Below, piece by piece: positions 7,866-16,324 of a DNA stretch of 64,000 bases (position 1 is the stretch's first letter; every line of letters starts with the position of its first letter). Origin of the DNA: Streptomyces wedmorensis (GTDB lineage Bacteria > Actinomycetota > Actinomycetes > Streptomycetales > Streptomycetaceae); NCBI RefSeq assembly GCF_000716445.1, contig NZ_JNWK01000079.1:1-64000 (forward strand), in the 5' to 3' direction. The position numbers and the translations under genes were made by a program. The notes under the pieces are model-generated. The model ran no database searches and was not told the DNA's origin. It saw only the letters and a program-made list of their open reading frames with translations.

Positions 7866-10466
7866 TCAGACCTGGTCGTCGGCGAGCTCCGCCACGCCCG
7901 TGATGCGGTGCAGGGGGTAGGTGCGGACCTCGTCGGCGGTGTGGTCGTAGCCGGTGACGAAGCCGCCCTCGACGCGGACGGGGGCGATGACGCGCTGGCT
8001 GGCGGCGCCGTCCGCGTTGACGTAGCCGATCCAGACGGCGGAGCCGGTCATGGCGGCGGCCTGGACGGTGGCGAGGGTCTCGGCGGCGGAGGTGCGGGGG
8101 AGCCCGCCGGCGGCGGTGGCCGCCGCGGGCTCCTTGCGGACCGCCGTCGCGGCCCGGTCGCCCGCGCGGATGGCCTTCACGGCCGCGCCGAGGAGGGTGG
8201 TGTCGGGGGCGGGCGGCCCGTCGGGGACGGGGACCGGGGCCGTGCGGGCGGCCGTGCGGTAGGCGTCCGCGCGGGTGATGAGGACGTCGCCCTCGGCGGA
8301 CTCCGCGGCCGGGGCGTACCCCATCGACCGCAGCCCGGCGAGCAGCGAGGCCGGGTCGGTCTGCGCGGCGAGGACGGTCGGCGCGAGACGGCGCAGGCCG
8401 AGGGCCGTGGAGCGCCGGTCGGCCAGGATCTCGCCGAGGACGGTGTCGTCGTCGCAGCGCAGGTACGCCGACGCGGCCCCGACCTTGAGGTGGCCGTGCC
8501 GCCGCGCCACGTCGTCGATCAGGTACGCGAGCGGCTGCGGCACCGGCGTGCGGGAGTGCGCGGTGAGGAAGGCGTGCAGGTCGGAGGCGGTCTGGCCGGA
8601 GTCGAGCGCCCGCCGTACGGAACCGGGCGTGAACCGGTAGACCGTGGCGCCACCCTTCGACTCCACGTCCGCCAGGACCGCGAGCGCGTCGGCGAGCGGG
8701 CGCCGCAGCGGGCCGGGCGCGACGGCCGTCAGGTCGGCCTGGAGCAGGACGTGGTCGACGGCCTCGGGGAGCAGCGGCGCGAGCAGGGTCGCCGCCCGCG
8801 CGGCGGCCACCTCCAGTTCGACGCCGCCGCCGTGGTCGGCCGGGGCCGCGGCCTCCGCGAGCGGCAGGTTGAGCAGCGCGCGGGCGGGCCCCGACAGGGC
8901 GCCGCGGCCGGTGAGCCCGAGCAGTTCGGCCTCGGCGAGCGTCCAGCGCGCGAGCCGCGACCTGAGGTCGGTGGGGGCCTGCGGGCCGGGGCGTGCGCCG
9001 TCCGCCGTGTCGTGTGCGGCGGGCGCGCCGGAGCCGCCGGGCGCGCCGACGCCGGGAGCGCCCGTCCCGCCGGTCGTCGGGCGTGGCGGGCCGGCCGGGG
9101 CCGTGCCCCGCAGCGGGCGTTCCCAGCGGAGCCGGGCGAACAGCGTCTCGGGTTCGGCGGCGGAGCCCGGCGGCAGCGTCGCGAGGAGTTCGAGGACCCG
9201 GTGCCGGACCTCGGGGGCGGCGGCCCGGTCGAGGTCGGGGCCGAGTGCGGCGAGGGTACGGCCCTTCGCGTCCTGGTCGCCGATCAGGCCGGGCGTGCGG
9301 GTCGCGGAGAGCCAGGGGGTGACGAGGCGGGCCCAGCGTTCGGCGGGCGGCAGGTCCAGCCAGTCGTCGTAGGCGGGCGTCGGCGCGTACCGCTCGTCGG
9401 CCGCGCCGTCCGAGGCGAGCAGCCCCGCCCCGTAGGCGAGCTCCAGCCAGAACGCGGCGGTCTCCTCCGTGACGTCCAGGGCCGCCGCGGTCCGCTTGAG
9501 GTCCCGTACGGCGAGCCCGCCCGCGCGCAGGACCTGCGGGCCGCCCTGGTCCCAGGACTTCAGCAGCTCCTCGACGGTCGCGAGCGCCGCGTGCGCCTGC
9601 CCGGCGGCGGCGCTGTCCACGACCTGTGGGCGGTACTCGCGCAGCACCGCCGGATCCGGCGCCAGCGGCTCCGGCGCCCGGTGCGCCCGCCCGCCCCGCA
9701 GGTGCAGCGCCACCTCGCGCGGCAGCACCATCGTCCGCGGCGACACCGGCAGCAGCAGGCCCCGGTCGCGCAGCCAGCGCACCGGCGGCGCCGGGTTCGC
9801 CGTCACCTCGCCGTACGGCGGACCCCACACCAGCCGGTCGAGGACGGTCAGCGCCTCCGGAGCCGCCGTGTCGAGCAGCTCGCCCATCCGGGTCCGGTCG
9901 GTGAACAGCTCCGTGAGGGCCGCCACCGCCGACACCGGGTCGTGCGTCGCCGTCAGCCCGGCCGCCGCGATGATCTCCTGCACCCGCCCCGGCGACATCC
10001 CCGCCGTCGCCTCCGCGACCGTCGGCCCGAGGCCCGTCGGCGACGGATGCTGCGCCGACGGCGCGAGCAGCTCCCGCGCCGTCCGCACGAGCCGCAGCCG
10101 GTCGTCCTCGCCCCACACCAGCGCCTGCTCGCGCAGCAGCGCCACCGCGCCCGGCAGCGCCGCCTCGATCACGGGATCGCCCTCGTCGCCGGTGAGCAGC
10201 GCCAGGAGTACGGGATACGGGGCCGGGTCCGGCGCCACCGCGAGCGCTTCGGCCGTCTGGAGGGCGAACCGGTCGAGCCGCTCCAGGGCCCGTACCACCG
10301 AACCCCGCGTGCCGGCCCGCGTCGCCAGCTGCGTCAGGTCGTTCGGAACCGGGTTCAGGAGGTCGGGCCGGGCACGCAGCAGCGCGATCAGCCCGTCGTC
10401 GCCCCGCGCCCGCAGCGCCTCCGCGAGCGTGCGCGGCGCGCCTACGGTGCCAGTTGCCTCAGGCAC
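7866..10466 (-). CDS. Large helicase-associated-domain protein (XPB/Ssl2-like N-terminal)
   Basis: An 866-residue protein of the actinobacterial family annotated as helicase C-terminal or helicase-associated domain protein. It is rich in Ala/Leu winged-helix-like repeats in the first 450 residues (for example ELLAPSAQHPSPTGLGPTVA) and has a C-terminal XPB/Ssl2-like region (LLQADLTAVAPG, YRFTPGSVRRALDSG, HGHLKVG) plus a WYL-like end (VWIGYVNADG ... RVIAPVRVEGGFVTGYDHTA). No Walker A motif is visible, so it probably binds DNA without ATPase activity of its own. The GTG at 10466 has an ideal GGGAGG; an ATG at 10499 would add 11 residues. Proximity to XPB suggests a repair partner. Confidence 0.8.
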   Translation of the reverse strand: MPEATGTVGAPRTLAEALRARGDDGLIALLRARPDLLNPVPNDLTQLATRAGTRGSVVRALERLDRFALQTAEALAVAPDPAPYPVLLALLTGDEGDPVIEAALPGAVALLREQALVWGEDDRLRLVRTARELLAPSAQHPSPTGLGPTVAEATAGMSPGRVQEIIAAAGLTATHDPVSAVAALTELFTDRTRMGELLDTAAPEALTVLDRLVWGPPYGEVTANPAPPVRWLRDRGLLLPVSPRTMVLPREVALHLRGGRAHRAPEPLAPDPAVLREYRPQVVDSAAAGQAHAALATVEELLKSWDQGGPQVLRAGGLAVRDLKRTAAALDVTEETAAFWLELAYGAGLLASDGAADERYAPTPAYDDWLDLPPAERWARLVTPWLSATRTPGLIGDQDAKGRTLAALGPDLDRAAAPEVRHRVLELLATLPPGSAAEPETLFARLRWERPLRGTAPAGPPRPTTGGTGAPGVGAPGGSGAPAAHDTADGARPGPQAPTDLRSRLARWTLAEAELLGLTGRGALSGPARALLNLPLAEAAAPADHGGGVELEVAAARAATLLAPLLPEAVDHVLLQADLTAVAPGPLRRPLADALAVLADVESKGGATVYRFTPGSVRRALDSGQTASDLHAFLTAHSRTPVPQPLAYLIDDVARRHGHLKVGAASAYLRCDDDTVLGEILADRRSTALGLRRLAPTVLAAQTDPASLLAGLRSMGYAPAAESAEGDVLITRADAYRTAARTAPVPVPDGPPAPDTTLLGAAVKAIRAGDRAATAVRKEPAAATAAGGLPRTSAAETLATVQAAAMTGSAVWIGYVNADGAASQRVIAPVRVEGGFVTGYDHTADEVRTYPLHRITGVAELADDQV

Positions 10467-10593
10467 GTGCGCCTCCCGGTCGAGCTCACCGATCCCCATC
10501 CGCCCCACGTTAGCCCCAATCCGTACGCCTGAGCCCGCCGTGCAGGCGCTAACGTCGGCCCGTACCGGGCGAACCGGCCGTGGAGGGGGCACT

Positions 10594-11688
10594 GTGGGCA
10601 TCGAGAGCGACCAGCTGGTCTACGACTATCTGAGCCGGGTCGGGGACCTGGCTCAGCAGCAGCACCTCCCCGCCGGCGACCGCATGCGCCTCGTCTCCGG
10701 CCTCCGCGACGAGATCGACCGCCGCCGCGCCACCCACGGCGAGGAGAGCCCCGCCGCCGTCCGCGGCATCCTCGGCTCCCTCGGCACCCCCGACGAGGTC
10801 GTCGGCCGCGCCGGCGCCCCCGGCCCGTCGTCCCCGGATCAGCCCCCGGTCCCGGAACCCCGCCCCGCCGACGACGCGGACACGGCGACCCGCCCGCGCC
10901 GCACCGGCGCCCCGCGGCCGCCCGCCGACCGCCCCACCGGCGACGTCCCGAACCCCAGGACCTCCGGCCGCACCGCCTCCGGCCGCACCGCCTCCGGCCC
11001 CGCGACCTCCGGCCGCACCGCCTCCGGCCGTACGGTCCCGGGTTCCACAGCCCCCGGCCGTACCGACGCCCCCGCCTCCGGTGCCACCGGACCCGGCGCG
11101 GCGAAGCCGGACTGGTGGCGGAAGCCGGACGACGACGACCCCGAACGGCCTCCGCTGTTCTCCGGCGGACTCGAGCGGCCCGACCTCTTCGCGCCGCCGG
11201 TCGAAGAGGACGACGAGGAGCGGACCGAGGAACCCCCTCCGGCGAAGCGCCGCCTCCTCGCGCGTGTCCTACGGCTCCGCAAGGACACCGCCCCCGCCGT
11301 CGACGAGGAGCCGGAGGCCGCGGCCGAGCCCGCCGCGCGGCCACGCCTCCGCATCGGCAGCCCCTTCGTCGTCCTCGCCGCGCTGCTCCTGCTCGGCGGC
11401 GCGGTCTTCGGCTCGCTCGTCGCGCTCGCCGCCGGCTGGCTCCTCGCGTACGCCTCCCGCCGCCTCACCCCCACAGAAGCCAAGACCGCCGTCCTCGTGA
11501 TCCCCGGCCTCGCCGCCACCGCCGCGGCCGTCTGGCTCTGGGGCCGCGTCGGGGGGCGCTGGGGCGCGCCGGTGGCGCCCGGCGGCGAGGCTCTGGGCGC
11601 GGCGATCTCCGAGGCCTGGCCCTGGACCCTCAAAGCCGCCGCCGTCTCCTCCGCCCTCTTCCTCCTCTGGCGCTCCCGCCGCCCCTGA
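10594..11688 (+). CDS. Membrane protein with long repeat-rich linker
   Basis: A 364-residue protein starting at GTG 10594 after GGAGGGGG. Residues 1-75 are a helical domain (DYLSRVGDLAQQQHLPAGDR ... LGSLGTPDEVVGRAG) of the kind found in small actinobacterial membrane-associated proteins; 76-230 is a disordered Pro/Arg/Asp-rich linker with repeated TSGRTASGR units; 250-364 carries three hydrophobic helices. It is divergent from the helicase-domain gene, 127 bp apart. Function unknown; the head domain could bind a partner in the cytoplasm. Confidence 0.75.
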   Translation: MGIESDQLVYDYLSRVGDLAQQQHLPAGDRMRLVSGLRDEIDRRRATHGEESPAAVRGILGSLGTPDEVVGRAGAPGPSSPDQPPVPEPRPADDADTATRPRRTGAPRPPADRPTGDVPNPRTSGRTASGRTASGPATSGRTASGRTVPGSTAPGRTDAPASGATGPGAAKPDWWRKPDDDDPERPPLFSGGLERPDLFAPPVEEDDEERTEEPPPAKRRLLARVLRLRKDTAPAVDEEPEAAAEPAARPRLRIGSPFVVLAALLLLGGAVFGSLVALAAGWLLAYASRRLTPTEAKTAVLVIPGLAATAAAVWLWGRVGGRWGAPVAPGGEALGAAISEAWPWTLKAAAVSSALFLLWRSRRP

Positions 11689-11712
11689 CCGCCCACGCGC
11701 CTGGCCTGCGCC

Positions 11713-11866
11713 CCTGCGTTGTGGGCAATCGTTCCGCTGCGCGGTGCCCACCTCCGCGCCTGCGCCCCGCCCGTTGTGCGCCCGCGCGTTGTGGGCTGCG
11801 CCCGCGCCCCGCCCCCGCGTTGTGGGCATTCGTTCCGCTGGGGCGGTGCCCACCCTCCACGCCCCG
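11713..11866. repeat. Partial copies of the nested-hairpin arm
   Basis: Fragments of the arm of the element at 11873-12079 (GTTGTGGGC followed by AATCG/ATTCG and TTCCGCTG) recur at about 11718-11741, 11788-11797 and 11818-11846. They look like partial duplications left beside the complete element. Confidence 0.6.
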
Positions 11867-11872
11867 CCCCCG

Positions 11873-12079
11873 CGTTGTGGGCATTCGTTCCGCTGGGGCG
11901 GAACGGGTGGGCACAACGGACGGCGCCCTTTGCCGGGCCCAGGCTTCCGCGCCTGAACCCGCACCCGGAGTGCGACGCCGTATCGGTGCGGGTCAGGGCG
12001 CAGGGGGCGGAGGCGCCGCCGAGGGCGCCGTCCCGTGTGCCCACCCGTCCCGCCCCAGCGGGACGATTGCCCACACGGG
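11873..12079. repeat. Nested-hairpin element, copy A (complete)
   Basis: A 207-bp imperfect palindrome. Left hairpin 11873-11918: outer stem CGTTGTG/CACAACG, symmetric internal loop, inner stem CGTTCCGC/GCGGAACG, TGGG loop. Right hairpin 12032-12079: outer stem CCCGTGTG/CACACGGG, inner stem CGTCCCGC/GCGGGACG, CCCA loop. The arms between continue as ACGGCGCCC ... ACCCGCACC (to 11965) mirrored by GGTGCGGGT (11985-11993) around a 19-nt centre. A second copy in inverted orientation is at 49143-49323. The stems differ between hairpins by paired changes (TT/AA versus CC/GG), so the structure is conserved, not only the sequence. It lies between convergent genes. Confidence 0.8.
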
Positions 12080-12090
12080 GGGCGGGCGGA

Positions 12091-12250
12091 GGCCCGCACG
12101 GGGGTGGGCGACAGGCGGGGGCCCGCACGGGGCGGGGGCGCAGGCCCACACGGGGGGTGCGATGGGCGCAGGCCCACACGGCGGCGAGCGGAGGCCCGCA
12201 CGGCGGCGGGCGGCGGGCGCGGGCCCGCACGGCGGCGGGTGCGGCAGCCG
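12091..12250. repeat. Degenerate tandem repeats around GGCCCGCACGG
   Basis: GGCCCGCACGG or GGCCCACACGG occurs at about 12091, 12120, 12143, 12171, 12193 and 12222, spaced 22-29 bp. The reverse complement of the same unit forms the 29-bp repeats next to copy B (49006-49120), so the repeats and the hairpin element travel together. With 11689-11872 this accounts for the whole 570-bp gap; I see no gene in it. Confidence 0.7.
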
Positions 12251-12260
12251 GGGGCTTGGG

Positions 12261-13070
12261 TCAGTGGGGGGCGGGGGTGTCCGTGTGCCAGGGGGTTCCG
12301 GGGACGACGAGGGGGGAGCCGGTTACGGGGTCGGGGACGACGACGGAGTCGAGGCCGAAGACGTCGTGGACGAGGGCCGCGGTGACGATCTCGTCCGGCG
12401 GGCCTTCGGCGACGATCCGGCCGGCTTTCATGGCGACGAGGTGGTCGGCGTAGCGGGCGGCTTGGTTGAGGTCGTGGAGGACGAGGACGACGGTGCGGCC
12501 GCGGAGCCGGTTGAGGCGGCGGACGAGGTCGAGGACTTCGACCTGGTGGGAGATGTCGAGGTAGGTGGTGGGTTCGTCGAGGAGAAGGAGGTCGGTCTCC
12601 TGGGCGAGGGCCATGGCGATCCACACGCGCTGGCGCTGGCCGCCGGACAGCTCGTCGACGGACCGGTCGGCGAGCGCGGTCACGTCCGTGCGGGCCATGG
12701 CGTCCACGACGGCCCGCTCGTCCTCCTCGGACCACTGCTTCCACCAGGCCTGGTGGGGCTGCCGGCCGCGGGAGACGAGGTCGGCGACGGTGATCGCCTC
12801 GGGCGCGACCGGCGTCTGCGGCAGCAGTCCGATGGAGCGGGCGATCTGCTTGGTGGGGAGTTTCGCGAGCTCTTCGCCGTCGAGGAGGACCGCGCCGCCG
12901 GCGGGCTTGAGGAGCCGGCCGAGGGCCCGCAGGGTGGTCGACTTGCCGCAGGCGTTGGGGCCGACGATCACGGTCACCCGGCCGTCGGGGATCGCGAGGT
13001 CGAGCGTGTCGACGACGGTCCGGTCCTCGTAGGCGAGCGTCAGCCCGCGTGCGGTCAGCCTGCTGCTCAC
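12261..13070 (-). CDS. Iron-siderophore ABC transporter ATP-binding protein (FecE-like)
   Basis: A 269-residue ABC ATPase: Walker A GPNACGKST (about 37-45), signature LSGGQRQR, Walker B LLLLDEP and the switch His in VVLVLHDLNQAARYAD, the last being typical of FecE/FepC ferric-siderophore ATPases. The start is GTG 13070 with GGAGG 6 nt before, and it overlaps the stop of the upstream permease by 4 bp. It is the last gene of a three-gene operon behind a probable iron box. No substrate-binding protein gene is next to it. Confidence 0.92.
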   Translation of the reverse strand: MSSRLTARGLTLAYEDRTVVDTLDLAIPDGRVTVIVGPNACGKSTTLRALGRLLKPAGGAVLLDGEELAKLPTKQIARSIGLLPQTPVAPEAITVADLVSRGRQPHQAWWKQWSEEDERAVVDAMARTDVTALADRSVDELSGGQRQRVWIAMALAQETDLLLLDEPTTYLDISHQVEVLDLVRRLNRLRGRTVVLVLHDLNQAARYADHLVAMKAGRIVAEGPPDEIVTAALVHDVFGLDSVVVPDPVTGSPLVVPGTPWHTDTPAPH

Positions 13071-14191
13071 GTGTTGCCTCCTGCGGTGCGGCTCCGGACG
13101 ATGAGCCAGATCAGATACGGGGCGCCGACGGCTGCCGTGAGGACGCCCACGGGCAGTTCGACGGGGGAGAACAGCCGCCGGCCGAGGAGGTCGGCGGCGA
13201 CGACGACCACCGCGCCCGCGAGGGCGGAGCACAGCAGCGGGATCTGCGCCGTCCTCGTCATGCGGCGGGCGATCTGCGGGGCGAGCAGGGCGACGAAGTC
13301 GACCGGTCCGGCGACGCCGGTGGCGACCGACGCGAGGACGACGCCGACGGTGACGAGCCCGAGCCGGACCCGGCCGAGCCGTATGCCGAGCGCGGTCGCG
13401 GTGTCGTCGTCGAGGGACACGGTCCGCTGTGCGCGGGCCGCCCACAGCACGGCGGGCAGCATGAGGAGCAGCGTCCAGCGGATGGGCGCGGACTCGTCCC
13501 AGCCACGCCCGTTGAGGGAGCCCGTCATCCAGATCTGGGCCTGCTGGGCGACGAGGTAGTCGCCCTTCGTCATGAAGAGGGTGATCAGGGACCGCAGGGC
13601 GATCGCGATGCCGATGCCGATGAGTACGAACCGGGTCGCGTGGAGCCCGCCGCGCCAGGCGAAGGCGTACACGAGTGCGGCGGCGAGGATGCCGCCCGCG
13701 ATGGACAGGTAGGGCAGGACGGCGTACGAGGTGAGGCCGAAGGTCATCGCGGCGACGGTGACGGCCCCCGCGCCCTGGCTGATGCCGATGATGTCGGGGC
13801 TGGCGAGCGGATTGCGGGCGACGGTCTGGACGAGCGCGCCCGCGATTCCGAAGGCGGCGCCGACGGCGAGGGCGACGACGAGCCGGGGCTCGCGCAGCTC
13901 CTCCACCACGAAGGCGGACGGCGACGCCTGCCCGAGGAGGATCCGTACGACTTCCGAGGGGGCGACGAACCGCTCGCCGACGCAGAGGTACGCCACCGAG
14001 GCCGCGGCCAGGAGCAGCAGCAGGGCCGCGGCGACGACGGCCGAGCGCCGGTGGACGAGGAACGAGCCCTTGCCGGCGCGCAGCAGCCCGTATCCGGCGG
14101 GACGGACACCGGACCGGGCGGCGGACCGGGCGGCGGGCCGTGCGTCGGGCTGTGCGTCGGGCAGGGTTTCCGAGGGGGCGGAGGCGGTCAT
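13067..14191 (-). CDS. FecCD-family iron-siderophore permease (second subunit)
   Basis: A 374-residue integral membrane protein with about nine or ten helices and the FecCD signatures (REPRLVVALAVGAAFGIAGA, NPLASPDIIGISQGAGAV, GPVDFVALLAPQIARRM). A ~40-residue Ala/Arg/Pro-rich cytoplasmic extension precedes the first helix. It forms the channel with the other permease subunit and the ATPase. The ATG overlaps the preceding stop by 4 bp (14188-14191). Confidence 0.9.
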   Translation of the reverse strand: MTASAPSETLPDAQPDARPAARSAARSGVRPAGYGLLRAGKGSFLVHRRSAVVAAALLLLLAAASVAYLCVGERFVAPSEVVRILLGQASPSAFVVEELREPRLVVALAVGAAFGIAGALVQTVARNPLASPDIIGISQGAGAVTVAAMTFGLTSYAVLPYLSIAGGILAAALVYAFAWRGGLHATRFVLIGIGIAIALRSLITLFMTKGDYLVAQQAQIWMTGSLNGRGWDESAPIRWTLLLMLPAVLWAARAQRTVSLDDDTATALGIRLGRVRLGLVTVGVVLASVATGVAGPVDFVALLAPQIARRMTRTAQIPLLCSALAGAVVVVAADLLGRRLFSPVELPVGVLTAAVGAPYLIWLIVRSRTAGGNT

Positions 14192-15192
14192 GCCGGCACC
14201 GCCTTCCGGCGCACCAGGGTCACCAGGAACGGCACGCCGATGAGCGCGGTCATCACTCCGGCCGGGATCTCGCCCGGCGGGAACACCACGCGGCCGGCGA
14301 CATCGGCCACGAGCAGCATCACGGGTCCGATGAGCGCGGCCATCGGCAGCACCCAGCGGTGGTCGGTGCCGACCACGGCCCGCGCGATGTGGGGTACGGC
14401 GAGGCCGACGAAGGCGACGGGCCCGGCGGCGGCCACGGCGGCGCCGGTCAGGACGGTCGCGCCGAGCCCGCCGACGATCCGGACGGTCGCGACCCGCTGT
14501 CCGAGTCCCTTGGCGACGTCCTCGCCGAGCGCGAGCGCGTCGAGGCCGCGTGCCACGGAGAGGACGAGGGCCGCGCCGAGCAGCAGGAAGGGCCAGATCT
14601 GGCCGACGATCTGGGCGTCGCGCCCGTCGAGCGAGCCGATCTGCCAGAACCGGAACTCGTCGAGCGCCGACGCCTTCGTGGTGAGGATGCCGGTGGTGAC
14701 GGACAGCAGCAGCGCGTTGATCGCGGCGCCGCCGAGCGCCAGCTTCACGGGTGTCGCGCCGCCCCGCCCGCCGGACGCGATCGCGTAGACGGCGACGGAG
14801 GCGAGCGCGGCGCCCACGAACGCGAACCACACGTACCCGGAGAGCTCGTGCACGCCGAAGAAGGCGATCGCGAAGACGACGGCCACCGACGAGCCCTGGC
14901 TGATGCCGAGGATGCCGGGGTCGGCGATCGGGTTGCGCGTGATGCCCTGGAGGGCGGTCCCGGCGAGCGCGAGGGCCGCGCCGACCATCAGCCCGATGAG
15001 GGTGCGGGGCACCCGGAGCTGCCGTACGACCTCGGTGTCGGGACTCGTGCCGCCGTGCAGCAGGGCGTCGAGCACGGTCGACGGCGCGATGGCCCGGGCG
15101 CCCACGGCGAGGCTGAGGAGCACGGCGAGGAGCAGGGCGACGACGGCCGCCGAGGTCGCGAGGACCCGTCTGGAGGGGAAAGCGGCTGTCAT
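14188..15192 (-). CDS. FecCD-family iron-siderophore permease (first subunit)
   Basis: A 334-residue permease with the same fold as its neighbour (VPRTLIGLMVGAALALAGTA, NPIADPGILGISQGSSVAVV, GPVAFVGLAVPHIARA). The ATG at 15192 was chosen over an in-frame ATG at 15249 because the longer version would place the iron box inside the coding region. First gene of the operon permease-permease-ATPase, all joined by 4-bp overlaps, for import of a ferric siderophore. Confidence 0.9.
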   Translation of the reverse strand: MTAAFPSRRVLATSAAVVALLLAVLLSLAVGARAIAPSTVLDALLHGGTSPDTEVVRQLRVPRTLIGLMVGAALALAGTALQGITRNPIADPGILGISQGSSVAVVFAIAFFGVHELSGYVWFAFVGAALASVAVYAIASGGRGGATPVKLALGGAAINALLLSVTTGILTTKASALDEFRFWQIGSLDGRDAQIVGQIWPFLLLGAALVLSVARGLDALALGEDVAKGLGQRVATVRIVGGLGATVLTGAAVAAAGPVAFVGLAVPHIARAVVGTDHRWVLPMAALIGPVMLLVADVAGRVVFPPGEIPAGVMTALIGVPFLVTLVRRKAVPA

Positions 15193-15217
15193 ACGGGGCC
15201 CATCGGGGGAGTGCGGG

Positions 15218-15236
15218 TTCGGTAAGGCTCGCCTCA
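15218..15236. promoter_or_regulatory. Candidate iron box (DmdR/IdeR site)
   Basis: TTCGGTAAGGCTCGCCTCA matches 14 of 19 positions of the DmdR1/IdeR consensus TTAGGTTAGGCTAACCTAA. It is 26 bp upstream of the first permease start, where a promoter operator is expected, so the transporter operon is probably repressed when iron is plentiful. The divergent HAD gene starts 58 bp away and could also be affected. Confidence 0.65.
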
Positions 15237-15293
15237 GTGTAAGCAGCACATATATCCGGGCACCCCGGGCCGGAAGTCCTCCAGAATGGCCCC

Positions 15294-15917
15294 ATGACGA
15301 CCACGCCCCCGAAGCCGCTCACCGTCGGGTTCGACCTCGACCTGACCCTGCTCGACACCCGGCCCGGCATCAAGGCGACCTGGACCGCCTTCTCCGCCGA
15401 GACGGGCGTCCCGATCGACGCCGACCTCGTCGTCAGCCGGCTCGGCCCGCCCCTCGAACAGGAGATCGCGCACTGGTTCCCCGCGGACCGGGTCACCGAG
15501 ATGACCGCCCGCTACCGGGCGCTCTACCCGGCGTACGCGATCGAGCCCACTTTCCCGATGCCGGGTGCCCGGGACGCCATCGAGGCCGTGCGCGAGGCGG
15601 GCGCCCGCACCATCGTCGTCACCGCCAAGAACGGCCCGCACGCCGAACTGCACTTCGAGCACCTCGGCATAGAGCCCGACGCGATCGTCGGCGGCCTGTG
15701 GGCCGAGGGCAAGGCGGAGGCCCTGCGCGCCCACGGCGCCCAGGTGTACGTCGGCGACCACGTCGGCGACGTCCGCGGCGCGAGGACCGCCGGCGCCGTC
15801 TCGGTGGCCGTGGCCACCGGCCCCTGCGCCCCCGAGGAGCTCCGGGAGGCGGGCGCGGACGTGGTCCTCACGGACCTGACGGACTTCCGTGCCTGGTGGG
15901 ACGCCTACCGCGGCTGA
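15294..15917 (+). CDS. HAD-superfamily phosphatase (phosphoglycolate-phosphatase-like)
   Basis: A 207-residue haloacid dehalogenase-type hydrolase. Motif I is FDLDLTLLD (nucleophile and acid/base Asp about residues 14 and 16), followed by a helical cap, motif II VVTAKNG, a conserved Lys (EGKAEAL), and motif IV VGDHVGDVRGAR. The pattern is that of subfamily I phosphatases such as Gph. Substrate not determinable. Its last 13 bp overlap the end of the convergent membrane-protein gene. Confidence 0.85.
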   Translation: MTTTPPKPLTVGFDLDLTLLDTRPGIKATWTAFSAETGVPIDADLVVSRLGPPLEQEIAHWFPADRVTEMTARYRALYPAYAIEPTFPMPGARDAIEAVREAGARTIVVTAKNGPHAELHFEHLGIEPDAIVGGLWAEGKAEALRAHGAQVYVGDHVGDVRGARTAGAVSVAVATGPCAPEELREAGADVVLTDLTDFRAWWDAYRG

Positions 15918-16183
15918 GCGGCCGCGACGGAACCCTCACGGGCCTGCCGCCGCTGGGCCGCGATCGACCGCAGCACCCCGGCGGCGGCGACCAGGAAACC
16001 GACGCCCATCAGCATCGAGACGGTGTACGCCACCGTCGGGAACGGCTCGCTCCCGAGGAACAGCGGAGCCACCGTGACCAGCGTCGCTACCGCGCCGATG
16101 GCGAACAGCACGACACCGGCCTTCACGAGGCCGTCACCGGGGGCACTGTCGTTCACCGGCACGGCGGGGGTTTCACTACGCAT
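15905..16183 (-). CDS. Small two-helix membrane protein
   Basis: A 92-residue protein with two hydrophobic segments (AGVVLFAIGAVATLVTVAPL and VAYTVSMLMGVGFLVAAAGV) and a basic C-terminus. The ATG at 16183 is likely; an ATG at 16216 is possible. It converges on and overlaps the HAD gene by 13 bp and is divergent from the cold-shock gene. No family recognised with certainty. Confidence 0.65.
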   Translation of the reverse strand: MRSETPAVPVNDSAPGDGLVKAGVVLFAIGAVATLVTVAPLFLGSEPFPTVAYTVSMLMGVGFLVAAAGVLRSIAAQRRQAREGSVAAAQPR

Positions 16184-16262
16184 CCGGCCAGGGTAGTTCC
16201 CAGGCCGGAGGAACACTCCGGCGACGTCGTGTCGGCGGTCCCCGGAGCACTAGCCTTGGCGT

Positions 16263-16284
16263 CGGCGGGTCGTGCGACCCGCCG
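16263..16284 (+). promoter_or_regulatory. Hairpin at the 5' end of the cold-shock gene leader
   Basis: CGGCGGGTC and GACCCGCCG form a perfect 9-bp stem with a GTGC loop, 41 nt upstream of the GTG at 16325. A TAGCCT hexamer at 16251-16256 could be the -10 element, placing the hairpin at the very start of the transcript. It may protect the mRNA or respond to temperature; this is inference. Confidence 0.4.
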
Positions 16285-16324
16285 TTTGCCATCCCCAGCG
16301 ACGAGTACGAGGACGAGGACAGAC

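Noticed and set aside
11713..12250. Open frames across the hairpin element and its repeats
   Set aside because: Translations are low-complexity Pro/Arg/Gly/Ala text that follow the repeats; the same text appears at copy B because the DNA is repeated, not because a protein is conserved.
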